DNA of 64,000 bases from JAJEEA01 sp965243615. GTDB lineage: Bacteria > Acidobacteriota > Vicinamibacteria > Vicinamibacterales > UBA8438. The notes under the pieces are model-generated. The model was not told where the DNA came from. It ran no database searches and saw only the letters and a list, made by a program, of their open reading frames with translations. The stretch covers positions 6,200,001 through 6,264,000 of the forward strand of contig CBDEVO010000003.1 in the NCBI GenBank assembly GCA_965243615.1. Direction: 5' to 3'. Both the position numbers and the translations under genes were made by a program. Shown here one piece after another: positions 43,094 through 51,898 of the stretch (its first letter is position 1; every line of letters starts with the position of its first letter).

Positions 43094-43878
43094 CCGAGAA
43101 GCGCCCGACGTCTTTCGCGGCGGCGGCCCTCGGGGCCCTGTGGCTGCTCCTGCTCGCGGCGGCACCGGCACCGGCCCAGAGCGCGTTCTTCGACGAGGGC
43201 AACCGGCTCTACCAGGCCGGCGACTTCGAGGGCGCCCTCGACCGTTACCGGCGCATCCTCGACGAGGGGCTCGAGAGCGGCGAGCTCTACTACAACATCG
43301 GCAACGCCCACTTCCGGCTCGGCGAGCTCGCGCCCGCCATCCTCAACTACGAGCGCGCCCGGCGCCTGATGCCCGGCGACGACGACCTCCTCGCCAACCT
43401 CGCCCTCGCGCGGTCGATGACCGCCGACGACATCACCCCGAGGCCCGAGTTCTGGCTCTTCCGCGTCATCGGCTGGTGGATCGGGCTGCTGCCGCGCGCC
43501 GTCCTGATCTGGCTCGTCGCCCTGGCCTGGGTGACGGCCGTCGGGGGCGCCGCCGTCGTCGTGCTCCGGCCAAGGGCGAGCCTGACGGCCTGGGCGCGGC
43601 GCGCCGCCTTCGCCGCCGCGGCCGTGGCCCTCGTCCTCGGCGTCAACCTCGTCGTCCGCGAGCTCGGCTTCGGCGCCGCCGAGGAGGCCGTCGTGATGGC
43701 CGAGGAGGCACAGGTGCAGAGCGCGCCCTCGGACGACCCGGCGCTGCAGGTCTTCGCGGTCCACGCCGGCACCAAGGTGGTCGTGGACCGCCGCGCGGAC
43801 GACTGGGTGGAGATCGTGCTCGAGGACGGCGCCGTGGGCTGGATGCGGGCCGAGCAACTGGAGCTGGTGCGTCAGTAG
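43090..43878 (+). CDS. batE: BatE: TPR and SH3-like protein
   Basis: 262 aa. It has a signal peptide (ALWLLLLAAAPAPAQ), TPR units (FFDEGNRLYQAGDFEGALDR, LYYNIGNAHFRLGELAPAIL), two membrane helices (AVLIWLVALAWVTAVGGAAV; FAAAAVALVLGVNLVV) and a C-terminal bacterial SH3 domain (VFAVHAGTKVVVDRRADDWV, then EDGAVGWM). It is the last gene of the operon, overlapping batD by ATGA. Confidence 0.9.
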   Translation: MTEKRPTSFAAAALGALWLLLLAAAPAPAQSAFFDEGNRLYQAGDFEGALDRYRRILDEGLESGELYYNIGNAHFRLGELAPAILNYERARRLMPGDDDLLANLALARSMTADDITPRPEFWLFRVIGWWIGLLPRAVLIWLVALAWVTAVGGAAVVVLRPRASLTAWARRAAFAAAAVALVLGVNLVVRELGFGAAEEAVVMAEEAQVQSAPSDDPALQVFAVHAGTKVVVDRRADDWVEIVLEDGAVGWMRAEQLELVRQ

Positions 43879-44064
43879 CGGAGGCGGCCCACCCGCCGCT
43901 TCTCGCGCCCTGCCAGGACGCCGTCGATGCTCCGCGCGCCGGCCGTCGGAGACGGTCGACCCACCGCTTCGGAAGGCCGACGGCGCCGCCGCAAGCGGCC
44001 GAACCCCTCGGTGATCAAGGCAACCGCTCACGAACGGCCGACCACGCTCCGAGAAACGCTCCCG

Positions 44065-44283
44065 TCACCGCAGCGACCACACGGCCAGCAGCAGGAGGAG
44101 ACCACCGAGCCCCAGAATCAGCCCGAGGACGATTCCGGGCCGCGCCCGCCAGATTCCCGGGGGAAGGCAGCACGCCCGGAACTCCACGGACGGAACTCCC
44201 AGGGCGCTCCGCAGGAGCAGAGCGACCAGCATCATCGCGAGCAGGACGGGGTAGTCGAGACCGCCGTCCAGGTGGGGAGACAT
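44065..44283 (-). CDS. Possible small membrane protein (72 aa)
   Basis: MSPHLDGGLDYPVLLAMMLV leads into a first helix, and RPGIVLGLILGLGGLLLLLA forms a second. The composition is protein-like, but there is no clear ribosome site. It is divergent from the MntA gene. Confidence 0.4.
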   Translation of the reverse strand: MSPHLDGGLDYPVLLAMMLVALLLRSALGVPSVEFRACCLPPGIWRARPGIVLGLILGLGGLLLLLAVWSLR

Positions 44284-44308
44284 CGCGGAGCCAGTGTACC
44301 ATCCAGGC

Positions 44309-44710
44309 ATGCCGCCGACGCCGCACGATTCGGTGTCCGACGCGCTGGTCTCGGCCGCGAGGGCAAGCCGCGGTCTCGGGCTGCTGATCCTCTTCGGCTC
44401 GCGGGCGCGCGGCGACGCGCGGCCCGGCGCCGACTGGGACTGCGGGTACCTGGGCGACGAGACGCTCGACGTACCCGCGCTGCTCGCCGCGCTGGTCGAG
44501 GCGCTCGGGAACGACCGTATCGATCTGGTGAACCTGCGCACGGCCGGGGGACTGCTTCGCTATCGCGCCGCCCGTGACGGGCGCTTGGTGCACGAGGCGT
44601 CGGCCGGCCTGTTCGATCGATACCGCCTGGAGGCGGCCCGGTTCTGGTGCGACAACGCGCCTGTCCTCGAGCCCGGGTATGACGAGATCCTGGAGTCGCT
44701 GCCGCGATGA
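44309..44710 (+). CDS. mntA: MntA-type nucleotidyltransferase antitoxin
   Basis: About 133 aa from MPPTPHDSVSDALV. The minimal nucleotidyltransferase signature GS-x10-DxD is complete (G30-S31 ... D42-W-D44). In the HepT/MntA system this enzyme modifies the toxin with AMP and neutralises it. It overlaps the toxin gene by ATGA, as is usual. Confidence 0.85.
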   Translation: MPPTPHDSVSDALVSAARASRGLGLLILFGSRARGDARPGADWDCGYLGDETLDVPALLAALVEALGNDRIDLVNLRTAGGLLRYRAARDGRLVHEASAGLFDRYRLEAARFWCDNAPVLEPGYDEILESLPR

Positions 44711-45129
44711 GCGTCCTCGATCGGGCCGTGCTGGCCGAGCGCACGATGGCCGCCCAGCGGCATCTCGCGCGGGTGGCGGAGCGCCTGCCGCCATCGCCGG
44801 CGGCCCTGCAGCCCGCGACGGACGCCTCCGATGCCGTCGTGCTCCACCTCTGGCAGGCCACCCAGATCGTGATCGACGTCGCCATGGGCGCCTGTCTCGC
44901 GTTGCGCCTGGGCACGCCGGCCAGCTACGCGGACGCGTTCCGGCGTCTCGAACAGGCGGGCATCGTCGACGCCGCCCTCGCCGATCGCCTGGTGCGCGCC
45001 GCCGGGTTCCGCAACCTCGTGGCCCACGCCTACGAGTCGCTGGACATGAGGCGCGTTCACCACGCGGCCACCGACGGCCCGGCCGACCTCGTGCGCTTCC
45101 TGGCCCGCTTGGCGGACCATGCGCGGTAG
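44707..45129 (+). CDS. hepT: HepT-like ribonuclease toxin
   Basis: 140 aa, all helical. The catalytic RX4HXY motif is R102-N-L-V-A-H107-A-Y109 (FRNLVAHAYE). The target of MntA modification would be the Tyr. Together with the gene upstream it makes a complete type VII toxin-antitoxin pair. Confidence 0.85.
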   Translation: MSVLDRAVLAERTMAAQRHLARVAERLPPSPAALQPATDASDAVVLHLWQATQIVIDVAMGACLALRLGTPASYADAFRRLEQAGIVDAALADRLVRAAGFRNLVAHAYESLDMRRVHHAATDGPADLVRFLARLADHAR

Positions 45130-45182
45130 GACCCCGCCGGGCGCCGCAGGAACTGCCTGGCGCCGGGCCACCACGACTACGA

Positions 45183-45464
45183 CTACGTGACGACGTCGGC
45201 GAGAGTGAGGGTCAGGTCCGGGAGCAGAACCGGGCGCACGGTGTCGTCGGACGGCGCCACCTGGTCCTGCTCGTAGACGCCGTCCGACAGGACGTGGACT
45301 TCCACCTGCCGGCGGATCAGATCCGCGATCCATTACTCGGGCACGCCGTAGCGCCCGAACAGGTCCATCTTCCGCCCGCGGTCGACTGCCGCTGCCGCCG
45401 GCGGGGCCGGTGCGCCGACGGCGCGAACACGGGGCCCGCGGAGCCCGGTCGACCGTGCGATCAT
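45183..45464 (-). pseudogene. Uma2 fragment with in-frame stop
   Basis: A good GAGGAG precedes the ATG at 45464. After 40 residues the frame gives KMDLFGRYGVPE, a TAA stop (45333-45335) where Uma2 proteins have Tyr, then WIADLIRRQVEVHVLSDGVY and DVVT. Only the C-terminal half of the family is represented. A TAC-to-TAA change would explain the stop. Confidence 0.6.
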
Positions 45465-45485
45465 GTCATCTCCTCTCGACGCCGC

Positions 45486-46766
45486 TCACCCCGTCACCGG
45501 CGCGTCGATCGGGTAGGGGGCGGCGAGCCGGTGGTCGGGGTGGGCGTCGAGGTACCCGGCGATGCGGTCGCGGCGGGTCACCGCCTCGGCGATGAACGAC
45601 ACCGCCTCGACGAGCCGCTCGTCGGGCTGCGCGCAGCTCAGGCGCAGGAAGCCGCCGCCGGCCTCGCCGAAGCACTCCCCCCCGAGGCAGGCGACGCCCA
45701 CCGCGTCGTCGGCCCCTTCGAGCAGGTACATCGCGAGGCCGTGCGACGTGATGCCGAACCGGTTGCAGACCTCGGCCACCGACGGGAAGACGTAGAAGGT
45801 GCCGCCGGGCATGAGGCAGCTCACGCCCTCGACGGTGTTCACGCCGGCTACGAGCAGCTCGACCTTGCGGTGGAACTCGCGCATCCGCTCGTCGCGGTAC
45901 CGCCGGCCGCGCTCGAGGGCGGCCGCCCCGGCGAGCTGCGTGAACGGCGGCACGCACGAGAGGGCCACGTTGGTCAGCAGGTCGAAGACCTTGATCGTCT
46001 CCGGGCTCGACACCGCGTAGCCGAGACGCCAGCCGCTCATGCTGAACGACTTGCTGAACGTGTAGGCGGCCACGGTCTGCTCGAGCATGCCGGGCTGGGC
46101 GAGCAGGGAGCGGTGCCGACCCTCCCACACCATGCAGTCGTAGGGCTCGTCGGCGAACACCGCCACGTTGCGGCCTCGGATGAGGTCGGCGAGCCCGCGG
46201 AGGTCGTCGTCGGTCGCGACCCCGCCGGTGGGGTTGTGGGGGCTGTTGAGGAAGATGGCCTTGGGCCGCGGGTCGTCCTCGAGGAAGCGGCGCACGTCGT
46301 CGAGGTCGGGCCGGAACGCCCGCGACGCCCGCAGGTTCGAGAGCACCATGCGCGCACCGCGGCGGCCGATGTTCGCGGCGTAGGTCGGGAAGTACGGGCT
46401 GAACACGAGCACGCCGTCGTCGGGCTCGACGAACGCGTCGCAGAAGAGCTGCTCGAAGGTCTTGGCGCCGGGTCCCGCGATGACGTGTTCGGCGGTCACC
46501 GACAGGCCGTGCTCCTCGTTGACGTAGGCGGCGGCGGCGGCGCGAAGCTCGGGCAGCCCGCCCGACGGGCCGTAGGTGGTGCGGCCGGCGCGGATCGCCT
46601 CGATCCCGGCCTCGACGGCGGCCTCCGGGGACGGGAACGGGCTGTCGCCGATCTCGAGCTCGATGACGTCCTTGCCAGCGGCGGCGACGCGCCGGGCGGC
46701 GGCGAGCACCGTGAACGCCCCCTCGGGCTTCACGGTGGACGAGAATCGCGTGAGGGACGGCGGCAT
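45486..46766 (-). CDS. Class I/II pyridoxal-phosphate aminotransferase
   Basis: 426 aa from MPPSLTRFSSTVKPEGAFTV, preceded by AAGGAG. Fold-type I signatures: SPHNPTGG (N178), FADEPYD (D206, Y209), the Schiff-base lysine K239 in TFSKSFSMSGWRLGY and R247. It is aspartate-aminotransferase-like; the substrate is not certain. Monocistronic. Confidence 0.92.
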   Translation of the reverse strand: MPPSLTRFSSTVKPEGAFTVLAAARRVAAAGKDVIELEIGDSPFPSPEAAVEAGIEAIRAGRTTYGPSGGLPELRAAAAAYVNEEHGLSVTAEHVIAGPGAKTFEQLFCDAFVEPDDGVLVFSPYFPTYAANIGRRGARMVLSNLRASRAFRPDLDDVRRFLEDDPRPKAIFLNSPHNPTGGVATDDDLRGLADLIRGRNVAVFADEPYDCMVWEGRHRSLLAQPGMLEQTVAAYTFSKSFSMSGWRLGYAVSSPETIKVFDLLTNVALSCVPPFTQLAGAAALERGRRYRDERMREFHRKVELLVAGVNTVEGVSCLMPGGTFYVFPSVAEVCNRFGITSHGLAMYLLEGADDAVGVACLGGECFGEAGGGFLRLSCAQPDERLVEAVSFIAEAVTRRDRIAGYLDAHPDHRLAAPYPIDAPVTG

Positions 46767-47010
46767 GCGACGAAGCTCCTTTCGAGGCGTGGCCGCCCGT
46801 GGCGGCGGCCGGCAGCCGACGGATCGGGAGCGACGAACGCCCGGCCGGCAGCCTCTTCTGAGTGTCGCACACTTTGGGTTGCGAAACCCGCCCGGGGACA
46901 CTAGGATTCACCGGTATTCCGCCGGTCGGCGTCCCCCCGCCGGCGAGACGGCGGCGCGGAAACGTCCGGCCGGCGGGTCGTCATCTTCCACCAGTCATCA
47001 AGGAGCAGTT
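46767..47010. promoter_or_regulatory. Divergent intergenic region
   Basis: It separates the aminotransferase from the DUF4399-like gene and must contain both promoters. I can only place the AGGAG site at 47001-47005 with confidence. Confidence 0.3.
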
Positions 47011-47454
47011 GTGTTGAACATGAAGGAACGGAAGACGAGAGTGCTCGGCGCGGCGGTGCTGGCCGGCGCGGCGGTGCTGGCGGCGGGGTCGATCACCGGC
47101 GAGGCCCAGGAGGGACCGCGCGTGTTCTTCGTGTCGCCGGCCGACGGCGCCACGGTGTCGAGCCCGGTGCAGTTCGAGTTCGGCAGCGAGGGCTTCTCGC
47201 TGCTGCCGGTCCCCGAGGAGGTCGAGACGCCCCGGTGGGGAGTCGGCCACTACCACATCGGCATCGCCACCGAGTGCCTCCCGGCCGGCGAGATCATCCC
47301 CCAGTCGGCGCCGTGGGTCCACTTCGGCGACGGCTCCTCGGTCTTCGAGAGCCTGATGCCGCCGGGCGAGCACACCTTCGCCGTCCAGCTCGGCGACGAC
47401 GAGCACCGCACCATCGAGGGGCTCTGCTCGACGATCACGGTCACCGTCGAGTGA
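47011..47454 (+). CDS. DUF4399-like secreted protein
   Basis: The GTG at 47011 lies five bases after AGGAG; the ATG at 47020 is too far. 147 aa. It has a signal peptide (VLGAAVLAGAAVLAAGSITG), then RVFFVSPADGATVSSPVQFE, GVGHYHIGIATECLPAGEII and LMPPGEHTFAVQLGDDEHRT, the immunoglobulin-like DUF4399 pattern. Its periplasmic role is unknown. Confidence 0.8.
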   Translation: MLNMKERKTRVLGAAVLAGAAVLAAGSITGEAQEGPRVFFVSPADGATVSSPVQFEFGSEGFSLLPVPEEVETPRWGVGHYHIGIATECLPAGEIIPQSAPWVHFGDGSSVFESLMPPGEHTFAVQLGDDEHRTIEGLCSTITVTVE

Positions 47455-47482
47455 AGAACCGGCCGGGGGCCCGGCGCCGCCA

Positions 47483-48514
47483 TCAGCGGCGCGGCCCCCC
47501 GGCAGGCCCGCCTTCCTCCTCCCCGGGCAGCGGCTTCGCGGGCACGATGAACTCGGCCACCACGGTGAAGGGTCCCTTGGGGTTCGCCCGGCCCATGAAG
47601 CAGGCCTCGCCCAGGGTCAGGCCCTCGCTCTCGAGGAAGCCCCGCAGGCTCCGCTCCCAGTCCGCGCCGAAGTCCAGCGCGAAGGCCAACCCTTCGTCCG
47701 TGTAGTCGAGGGTCTTCCTCACGGCCTTCCCACCGGCCAGCCGCGCGAAACGCTTCGCGTAGACGTCCGCCACCAGCACGCTCCCCGGCGCCGCGTGCTC
47801 GCGGGCGCCCCGCAGCGTCCTCCGCACGTCGTCCTCGTTCAGGTAGAGGGTCACCCCCTCCCAGAGGAACGCCGCCCTTCGCCCCGGGTCGTAGCCGCTC
47901 GCGGCCAGTTTCTCGAAGGCGTCCTCGCGGCTGAAGTCGACCGACACGAAGGTGACGCCCGATGTCTCGATACCCGCCTCGGTCAGCTTGGACCGCTTGA
48001 GCGACTGGACCCGCGGATGGTCCACCTCGAAGCAGGCGACGCCGTCGGGCACGAGCGGGCCGAAGGCCCGGGTGTCGTGGCCGGCCCCCAGCACCACGAA
48101 CTGCTCGACCTCGGGGAGCACCCGCTCGAGGACGCGGTCGAAGTAGAACGTTCGGGTGATGACGAGATCCGCCAAGGTCTCGGCCCCGTCCGGCGGCGGC
48201 AGGCGGGGATAGGCGAAGTAGTCGCCGCTCAGCTTGTGCTTGACCCACAGCGGGAACAGGAAGAGCTTCAGCCCCAGGATCGACGAGTTGGGCAGGACCC
48301 CGAGCAGCCGCACCGTCGCCGGGTCCCGCCGCATCCCGAACCAGTCCATGGTCCAGCGCCCGTTGATGACCTCGATGGCGGTCGCCGAGCTGCCCAGCCG
48401 CCGGCTGACGACGAGCTGCCGGTACGTGACCATCAGCGTCCCCAGCACCGCCAGCGGCAGGAAGGCGACCTGGAGGACGACGAAGACGACCCACGCGATC
48501 AGGCGCATGAACAT
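47483..48514 (-). CDS. Class I SAM-dependent methyltransferase (leucine carboxyl methyltransferase-like)
   Basis: 343 aa starting MFMRLIAWVVFVVLQVAFLP, an N-terminal membrane anchor. The LCM/TIGR00027-like core has FYFDRVLERVLPEVEQFVVL, GAGHDTRAFGPLVPDGVACF, EVDHPRVQSLK and AFLWEGVTLYLNEDDVRRTL. Family members methylate carboxyl groups or are of unknown function. The membrane anchor is an addition. Confidence 0.85.
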   Translation of the reverse strand: MFMRLIAWVVFVVLQVAFLPLAVLGTLMVTYRQLVVSRRLGSSATAIEVINGRWTMDWFGMRRDPATVRLLGVLPNSSILGLKLFLFPLWVKHKLSGDYFAYPRLPPPDGAETLADLVITRTFYFDRVLERVLPEVEQFVVLGAGHDTRAFGPLVPDGVACFEVDHPRVQSLKRSKLTEAGIETSGVTFVSVDFSREDAFEKLAASGYDPGRRAAFLWEGVTLYLNEDDVRRTLRGAREHAAPGSVLVADVYAKRFARLAGGKAVRKTLDYTDEGLAFALDFGADWERSLRGFLESEGLTLGEACFMGRANPKGPFTVVAEFIVPAKPLPGEEEGGPAGGPRR

Positions 48515-48572
48515 CGCCGGAGCATATCGCAGACGCGTGACGGGCCCGGCACACCGCGGCCGGGCGGCGGCC

Positions 48573-48857
48573 TCACCACGGCTCCCAGGCCACGCCGGGC
48601 CGCCCCATCGCGCCACCCTGCGGCCCCGCGGGGGCGCGCGGGGCGAGGGACGGCGGAAGCCGGGCCCAGGCCGGCTCGTCGGGGCGCGGCTCGAGGCCGC
48701 GGCGGGCGAGCCTGGACAGGATCTCGCCGACGCTGACACGCTCGTCGTCGGCGATGCACCGCGCCGCCTCCAGCACGTCGTCGTCGATCTGCAAGGTGGC
48801 GCGCACGAGCCGGACGTAGCGGCGAAGGGATGCGCGGCTTCGATGGCGTGTGGTCAT
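48573..48857 (-). CDS. RHH antitoxin (VapB/CopG-like), orphan
   Basis: 94 aa from MTTRHRSRASLRRYVRLV. The core RATLQIDDDVLEAARCIADD then ERVSVGEILSRLARRGL is the ribbon-helix-helix start of antitoxins with a SVGE hinge. The Pro-rich tail would normally bind a PIN toxin, but no toxin gene follows; the methyltransferase is next. Confidence 0.65.
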   Translation of the reverse strand: MTTRHRSRASLRRYVRLVRATLQIDDDVLEAARCIADDERVSVGEILSRLARRGLEPRPDEPAWARLPPSLAPRAPAGPQGGAMGRPGVAWEPW

Positions 48858-49079
48858 GGTCGTCCTCCCGCCACGCCACCCCTGCATCGCGCGTGCCAGC
48901 GCCGGACGGCGGCCCTGCCGCGGAACGCACTCACTCGGCGAGATCGGGCTGGCACCCGTTGCCAGCCGTTGGCGTGCGAAGGAACGCAGGTGTTGCGACG
49001 CGCCCGCACGAAAAACGGCCGGACCCTCGTCAGAGAGCCCGGCCGTGTGGATCGACGCCGGCGGAGGTCCGGCCGCTTC
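48858..49079. other. Short spacer containing a terminator
   Basis: No gene seen. The terminator of the serine-hydrolase transcript lies at its right end. Confidence 0.4.
49011..49047 (-). terminator. Intrinsic terminator
   Basis: On the minus strand CACGGCCGGG pairs with CCGGCCGT, followed directly by TTTTT. It closes the transcription unit of the hydrolase and sialidase-like genes. Confidence 0.75.
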
Positions 49080-49265
49080 CTAGTCGTTGTCCGCCAGCTC
49101 CTCGCGCTCGGCGACCATCTGCTCGTACTCGTCCTGCTCGAGGCAGGTGACGTCGACCCACGCGTGGGCCATCTCGTCGACGGTGCGCGAGCCGTTGCCC
49201 ACCCACTGGCGCGGGTCGGGGTTCTCGCGGTTGCCGGTCGAGTTGTCGTGCCACGCGGTGACCAC
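49080..49265 (-). pseudogene. C-terminal tail of a secreted oxidoreductase-like protein
   Basis: VVTAWHDNSTGNRENPDPRQ then WVGNGSRTVDEMAHAWVDVT resembles the last residues of copper monooxygenase- or redoxin-type secreted proteins of Acidobacteriota and Planctomycetes. Only about 60 residues are left, beginning at the end of the serine hydrolase gene. Confidence 0.5.
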
Positions 49266-49267
49266 GA

Positions 49268-50593
49268 TCAGTCGCCGACCACTGCCTGATAGACGAGGCT
49301 GCGCGACAGCCGCTGCACCTCGCCGATCGCCCCGCCGTTGTTCTGGATCATCCCCACGAACGTCAGGTCCTCCGCCGGATCGACCCAGAACCAGGTTCCG
49401 GCGATGCCGATCCAGTAGTAGGAGCCGGTGGACCACGACTCGCCCGACATGGGGCCGTCGGTCACCACCGAGAAGTTCAGCCCCCACCCCTGGCCCGGCC
49501 GACGGTAGGTGGCCTGCTGGGCATCAGTGAGGTGGTTGGCGGCCATCAGCTCCACCGAGCGGGGGGCGAGCAGGCGCACCCCGCCGAGCTCGCCGCCGTT
49601 CAGCAGCATCTGGGCGAACCGGATGTAGTCGGGGGCGGTCCCGTACAGCCCGCCGCCGCCCGACGGCCCCGCGAGGGGCGCGTTCGGCGCCTGCGCGCCG
49701 CCCGGCGGGGCCATGAGCCTGCCGTCGGGACCGGGGGTGTGGCGCGCGGCCAGCCGGTGCATCTTGTCCGGGGGCACGTGGAACGCGGTGTCGACCATGC
49801 CCAGCGGCCCGAAGATGCGCTCCTGGAGGAAGGCGTCCAGGGGCTGGCCGGAGATCACCTCGACCAGGTACCCCTGCACGTCGACCGAGATGCTGTACGC
49901 CCACTCGGTGCCCGGCTGCGACAGCAGGGGAATGCGCACCAGCTTGTCGATCATCGTCTCGAGCGGGGCCCCGGTGTCGAGCACGCGGCCGTCGATGATG
50001 GCCCGGTTAACGGGATGGCGCGGGTTGAGGACGTAGCCCAACCCCGCGGTGTGGCGCATGAGGTCGCGCATGGTGATGCGCCGGCCGCGCTCGACGGGCT
50101 CGACCCGCATGACGCCGTCGTCGTCGACGCCGGTGTAGACCTGCAGATCGGCGAACTCGGGGATGAACCGCGACACCGGGTCGTCGAGCTGCCACCGGCC
50201 CTCCTCGTGCAGCATCATGAGGGCGGTGCCGACGACGGGCTTGGTCATCGAGAAGATGCGGAAGATGGAGTCGAGCTCGACCGGGTCGTCCTTGCCGGCG
50301 TCGAGCCTCCCCACGGTGTCGCTGAAGACGACCTTGCCGTGCCGCGCGAGCATGGTGACGATGCCCGCGAGCTTTCCGTCGTCGACCATCGCCTGCATGC
50401 CCGCGTCGAGCCGCTCGAGGCGCCTGGCCGAGACGCCCACCGACTCCGGGTCCGCAACGGCGAGGTCGCGGGCCGCCTCGGCCTCGACGGCGGCCGCCGG
50501 TACGGCGTGCAGCGACTGGTACCCGACGACGAGGGCCGCCAGCGCGGCAAGCCCGAACAGGAACGACCGCCACCGGTTCAACCTGTCATTCAC
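49268..50593 (-). CDS. Serine hydrolase (class C beta-lactamase-like)
   Basis: 441 aa. N-terminal signal anchor (FLFGLAALAALVVGYQSLHA). The SxxK motif is S115-M-T-K118 in FRIFSMTKPVVGTALM. The domain continues with RHTAGLGY, GTEWAYSISVDVQGYLVEVI and GWGLNFSVVTDG near the third motif. Members hydrolyse beta-lactams, peptides or esters; this one is probably a periplasmic esterase/peptidase-type enzyme. 12 bp after the sialidase-like gene. Confidence 0.9.
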   Translation of the reverse strand: MNDRLNRWRSFLFGLAALAALVVGYQSLHAVPAAAVEAEAARDLAVADPESVGVSARRLERLDAGMQAMVDDGKLAGIVTMLARHGKVVFSDTVGRLDAGKDDPVELDSIFRIFSMTKPVVGTALMMLHEEGRWQLDDPVSRFIPEFADLQVYTGVDDDGVMRVEPVERGRRITMRDLMRHTAGLGYVLNPRHPVNRAIIDGRVLDTGAPLETMIDKLVRIPLLSQPGTEWAYSISVDVQGYLVEVISGQPLDAFLQERIFGPLGMVDTAFHVPPDKMHRLAARHTPGPDGRLMAPPGGAQAPNAPLAGPSGGGGLYGTAPDYIRFAQMLLNGGELGGVRLLAPRSVELMAANHLTDAQQATYRRPGQGWGLNFSVVTDGPMSGESWSTGSYYWIGIAGTWFWVDPAEDLTFVGMIQNNGGAIGEVQRLSRSLVYQAVVGD

Positions 50594-50605
50594 CGTGTCT
50601 GCTCC

Positions 50606-51742
50606 TCAGTAGACGATCACGAACGAGCCGTCGGCGCGCGCGACCACGGTGGGCACGCTGCGCGCGGGAATCGGCGCCTGCGCGCGCCCGGTCTCGCCGC
50701 GGGGGCGGCCGCCGGCGTCGAACGCCTGCCAGTGCAGGTTCCCCCCCGACTGAAAGCCGGGTCCGTCGCCCCACGCGAGCAGGACGTCACCCTGGTCGTT
50801 GACGGCCACCGTCGCGTTCTTGCGGCGGAACTGCGCCTCTCCCGGCGGCGACCACGGCTCGTCGAGCCGCTCGGCGTTCGCGACGTAGACCTGCCCCTCG
50901 GTCTCCCACGCCACCAGGGTCCCGTCCGGGCCGGTGGCGAGGGTGGTGGTGGCGACCGGGCACGCGCCGATGTCCCAAGGCTGGATCAGCCGGTCGCCGA
51001 AGGTCCGGCCGCCGTCGGTGCTCGTGAGCAGCCGCATGCCCCGGTGAATGTTGTCGCCGGCGCCGCGGTACGACACGTGGACCGCGCCCGCGCCGTCGGC
51101 CGCCGCCCGCAGCCCGCAGCAGCCGCACGCCCCCTCGGCGGCGGGGTCGACGGGCCGCGGCGGCTCGAAGTGCTTTCCGTTGTCGCCCGACGCCGCGAGA
51201 TAGACGCGGCGGTCGGCGTCCTGGACCGGATCGGCGTGCCAGAAGACATAGACGTTGCCGGCACCGTCCACCGCCACCGTCGAGCCGGCCTCCACGCCGC
51301 CCTCTTCCTCGGCGGAAAGCGTCTGCTGGGGCTCGAACCGTCCCTTGTCGTCCGTTCCCGCGTAGTGGAACCACGTGGGGTCGTGGTGGAACCAGGTCGC
51401 GTGCAGGCGGCCGTCGGGCCCGACCGCGAGCTGCCCGCCGTCGACGGGACCGAGGCCGGTGACCGAGTACGGCCGGCTGTTCACCCGCTGCCGCGCCGAC
51501 CAGGCCGCCGCCCCCGGGTCGCGGGTGACGTGCCACAGGTCGCCCCTGCTCATCGACCCCGTGTAGTAGATGAGGTGCAGACGCCCGTCGGGGGCGATCG
51601 CCGCCTGGGGCAGGCTCGCTCCCTCGGGGGCGCGCAGCACCTCGACGGCCGGCGCCCCGCCGCCGCAGGCCGCGCCCACGACCGCCGCGAGCGCGGGCCC
51701 GAGCAGTCCGCCCCGGATTCCAGCGAAGTTCGAATGGCTCAT
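50606..51742 (-). CDS. Sialidase-like (BNR/Asp-box) lipoprotein
   Basis: 378 aa from MSHSNFAGIRGGLLGPALAA, ending in a probable lipobox before CGGG. Repeated beta-propeller signatures are APDGRLHLIYYTG, GPDGRLHATWFHHDP, DGAGNVYVFWHADP, STDGGRTFGDRL (an Asp box) and GDVLLAWGDG. The catalytic residues of true sialidases cannot be assigned, so it may be a non-enzymatic propeller. Two cysteine pairs (CGCCG) are present. Confidence 0.75.
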   Translation of the reverse strand: MSHSNFAGIRGGLLGPALAAVVGAACGGGAPAVEVLRAPEGASLPQAAIAPDGRLHLIYYTGSMSRGDLWHVTRDPGAAAWSARQRVNSRPYSVTGLGPVDGGQLAVGPDGRLHATWFHHDPTWFHYAGTDDKGRFEPQQTLSAEEEGGVEAGSTVAVDGAGNVYVFWHADPVQDADRRVYLAASGDNGKHFEPPRPVDPAAEGACGCCGLRAAADGAGAVHVSYRGAGDNIHRGMRLLTSTDGGRTFGDRLIQPWDIGACPVATTTLATGPDGTLVAWETEGQVYVANAERLDEPWSPPGEAQFRRKNATVAVNDQGDVLLAWGDGPGFQSGGNLHWQAFDAGGRPRGETGRAQAPIPARSVPTVVARADGSFVIVY

Positions 51743-51898
51743 GGACCCTCTCACCCCGGCCTCGCGGTGCCCGAGGCCGAGCACGAACCGCATCCGGCGG
51801 CGGCGCGCGCCGACAGGGTGAACGGCGCACCGGGACGGCACGCGAACCCGCCGCACCGCCAACCATAGACGCGTCCGCCCACCCGCGCAAGCGCCGGT

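Noticed and set aside
49532..51868. 778-codon plus-strand frame over the hydrolase and sialidase-like genes
   Set aside because: Antisense shadow. The minus-strand genes have signal sequences, motifs and a terminator.
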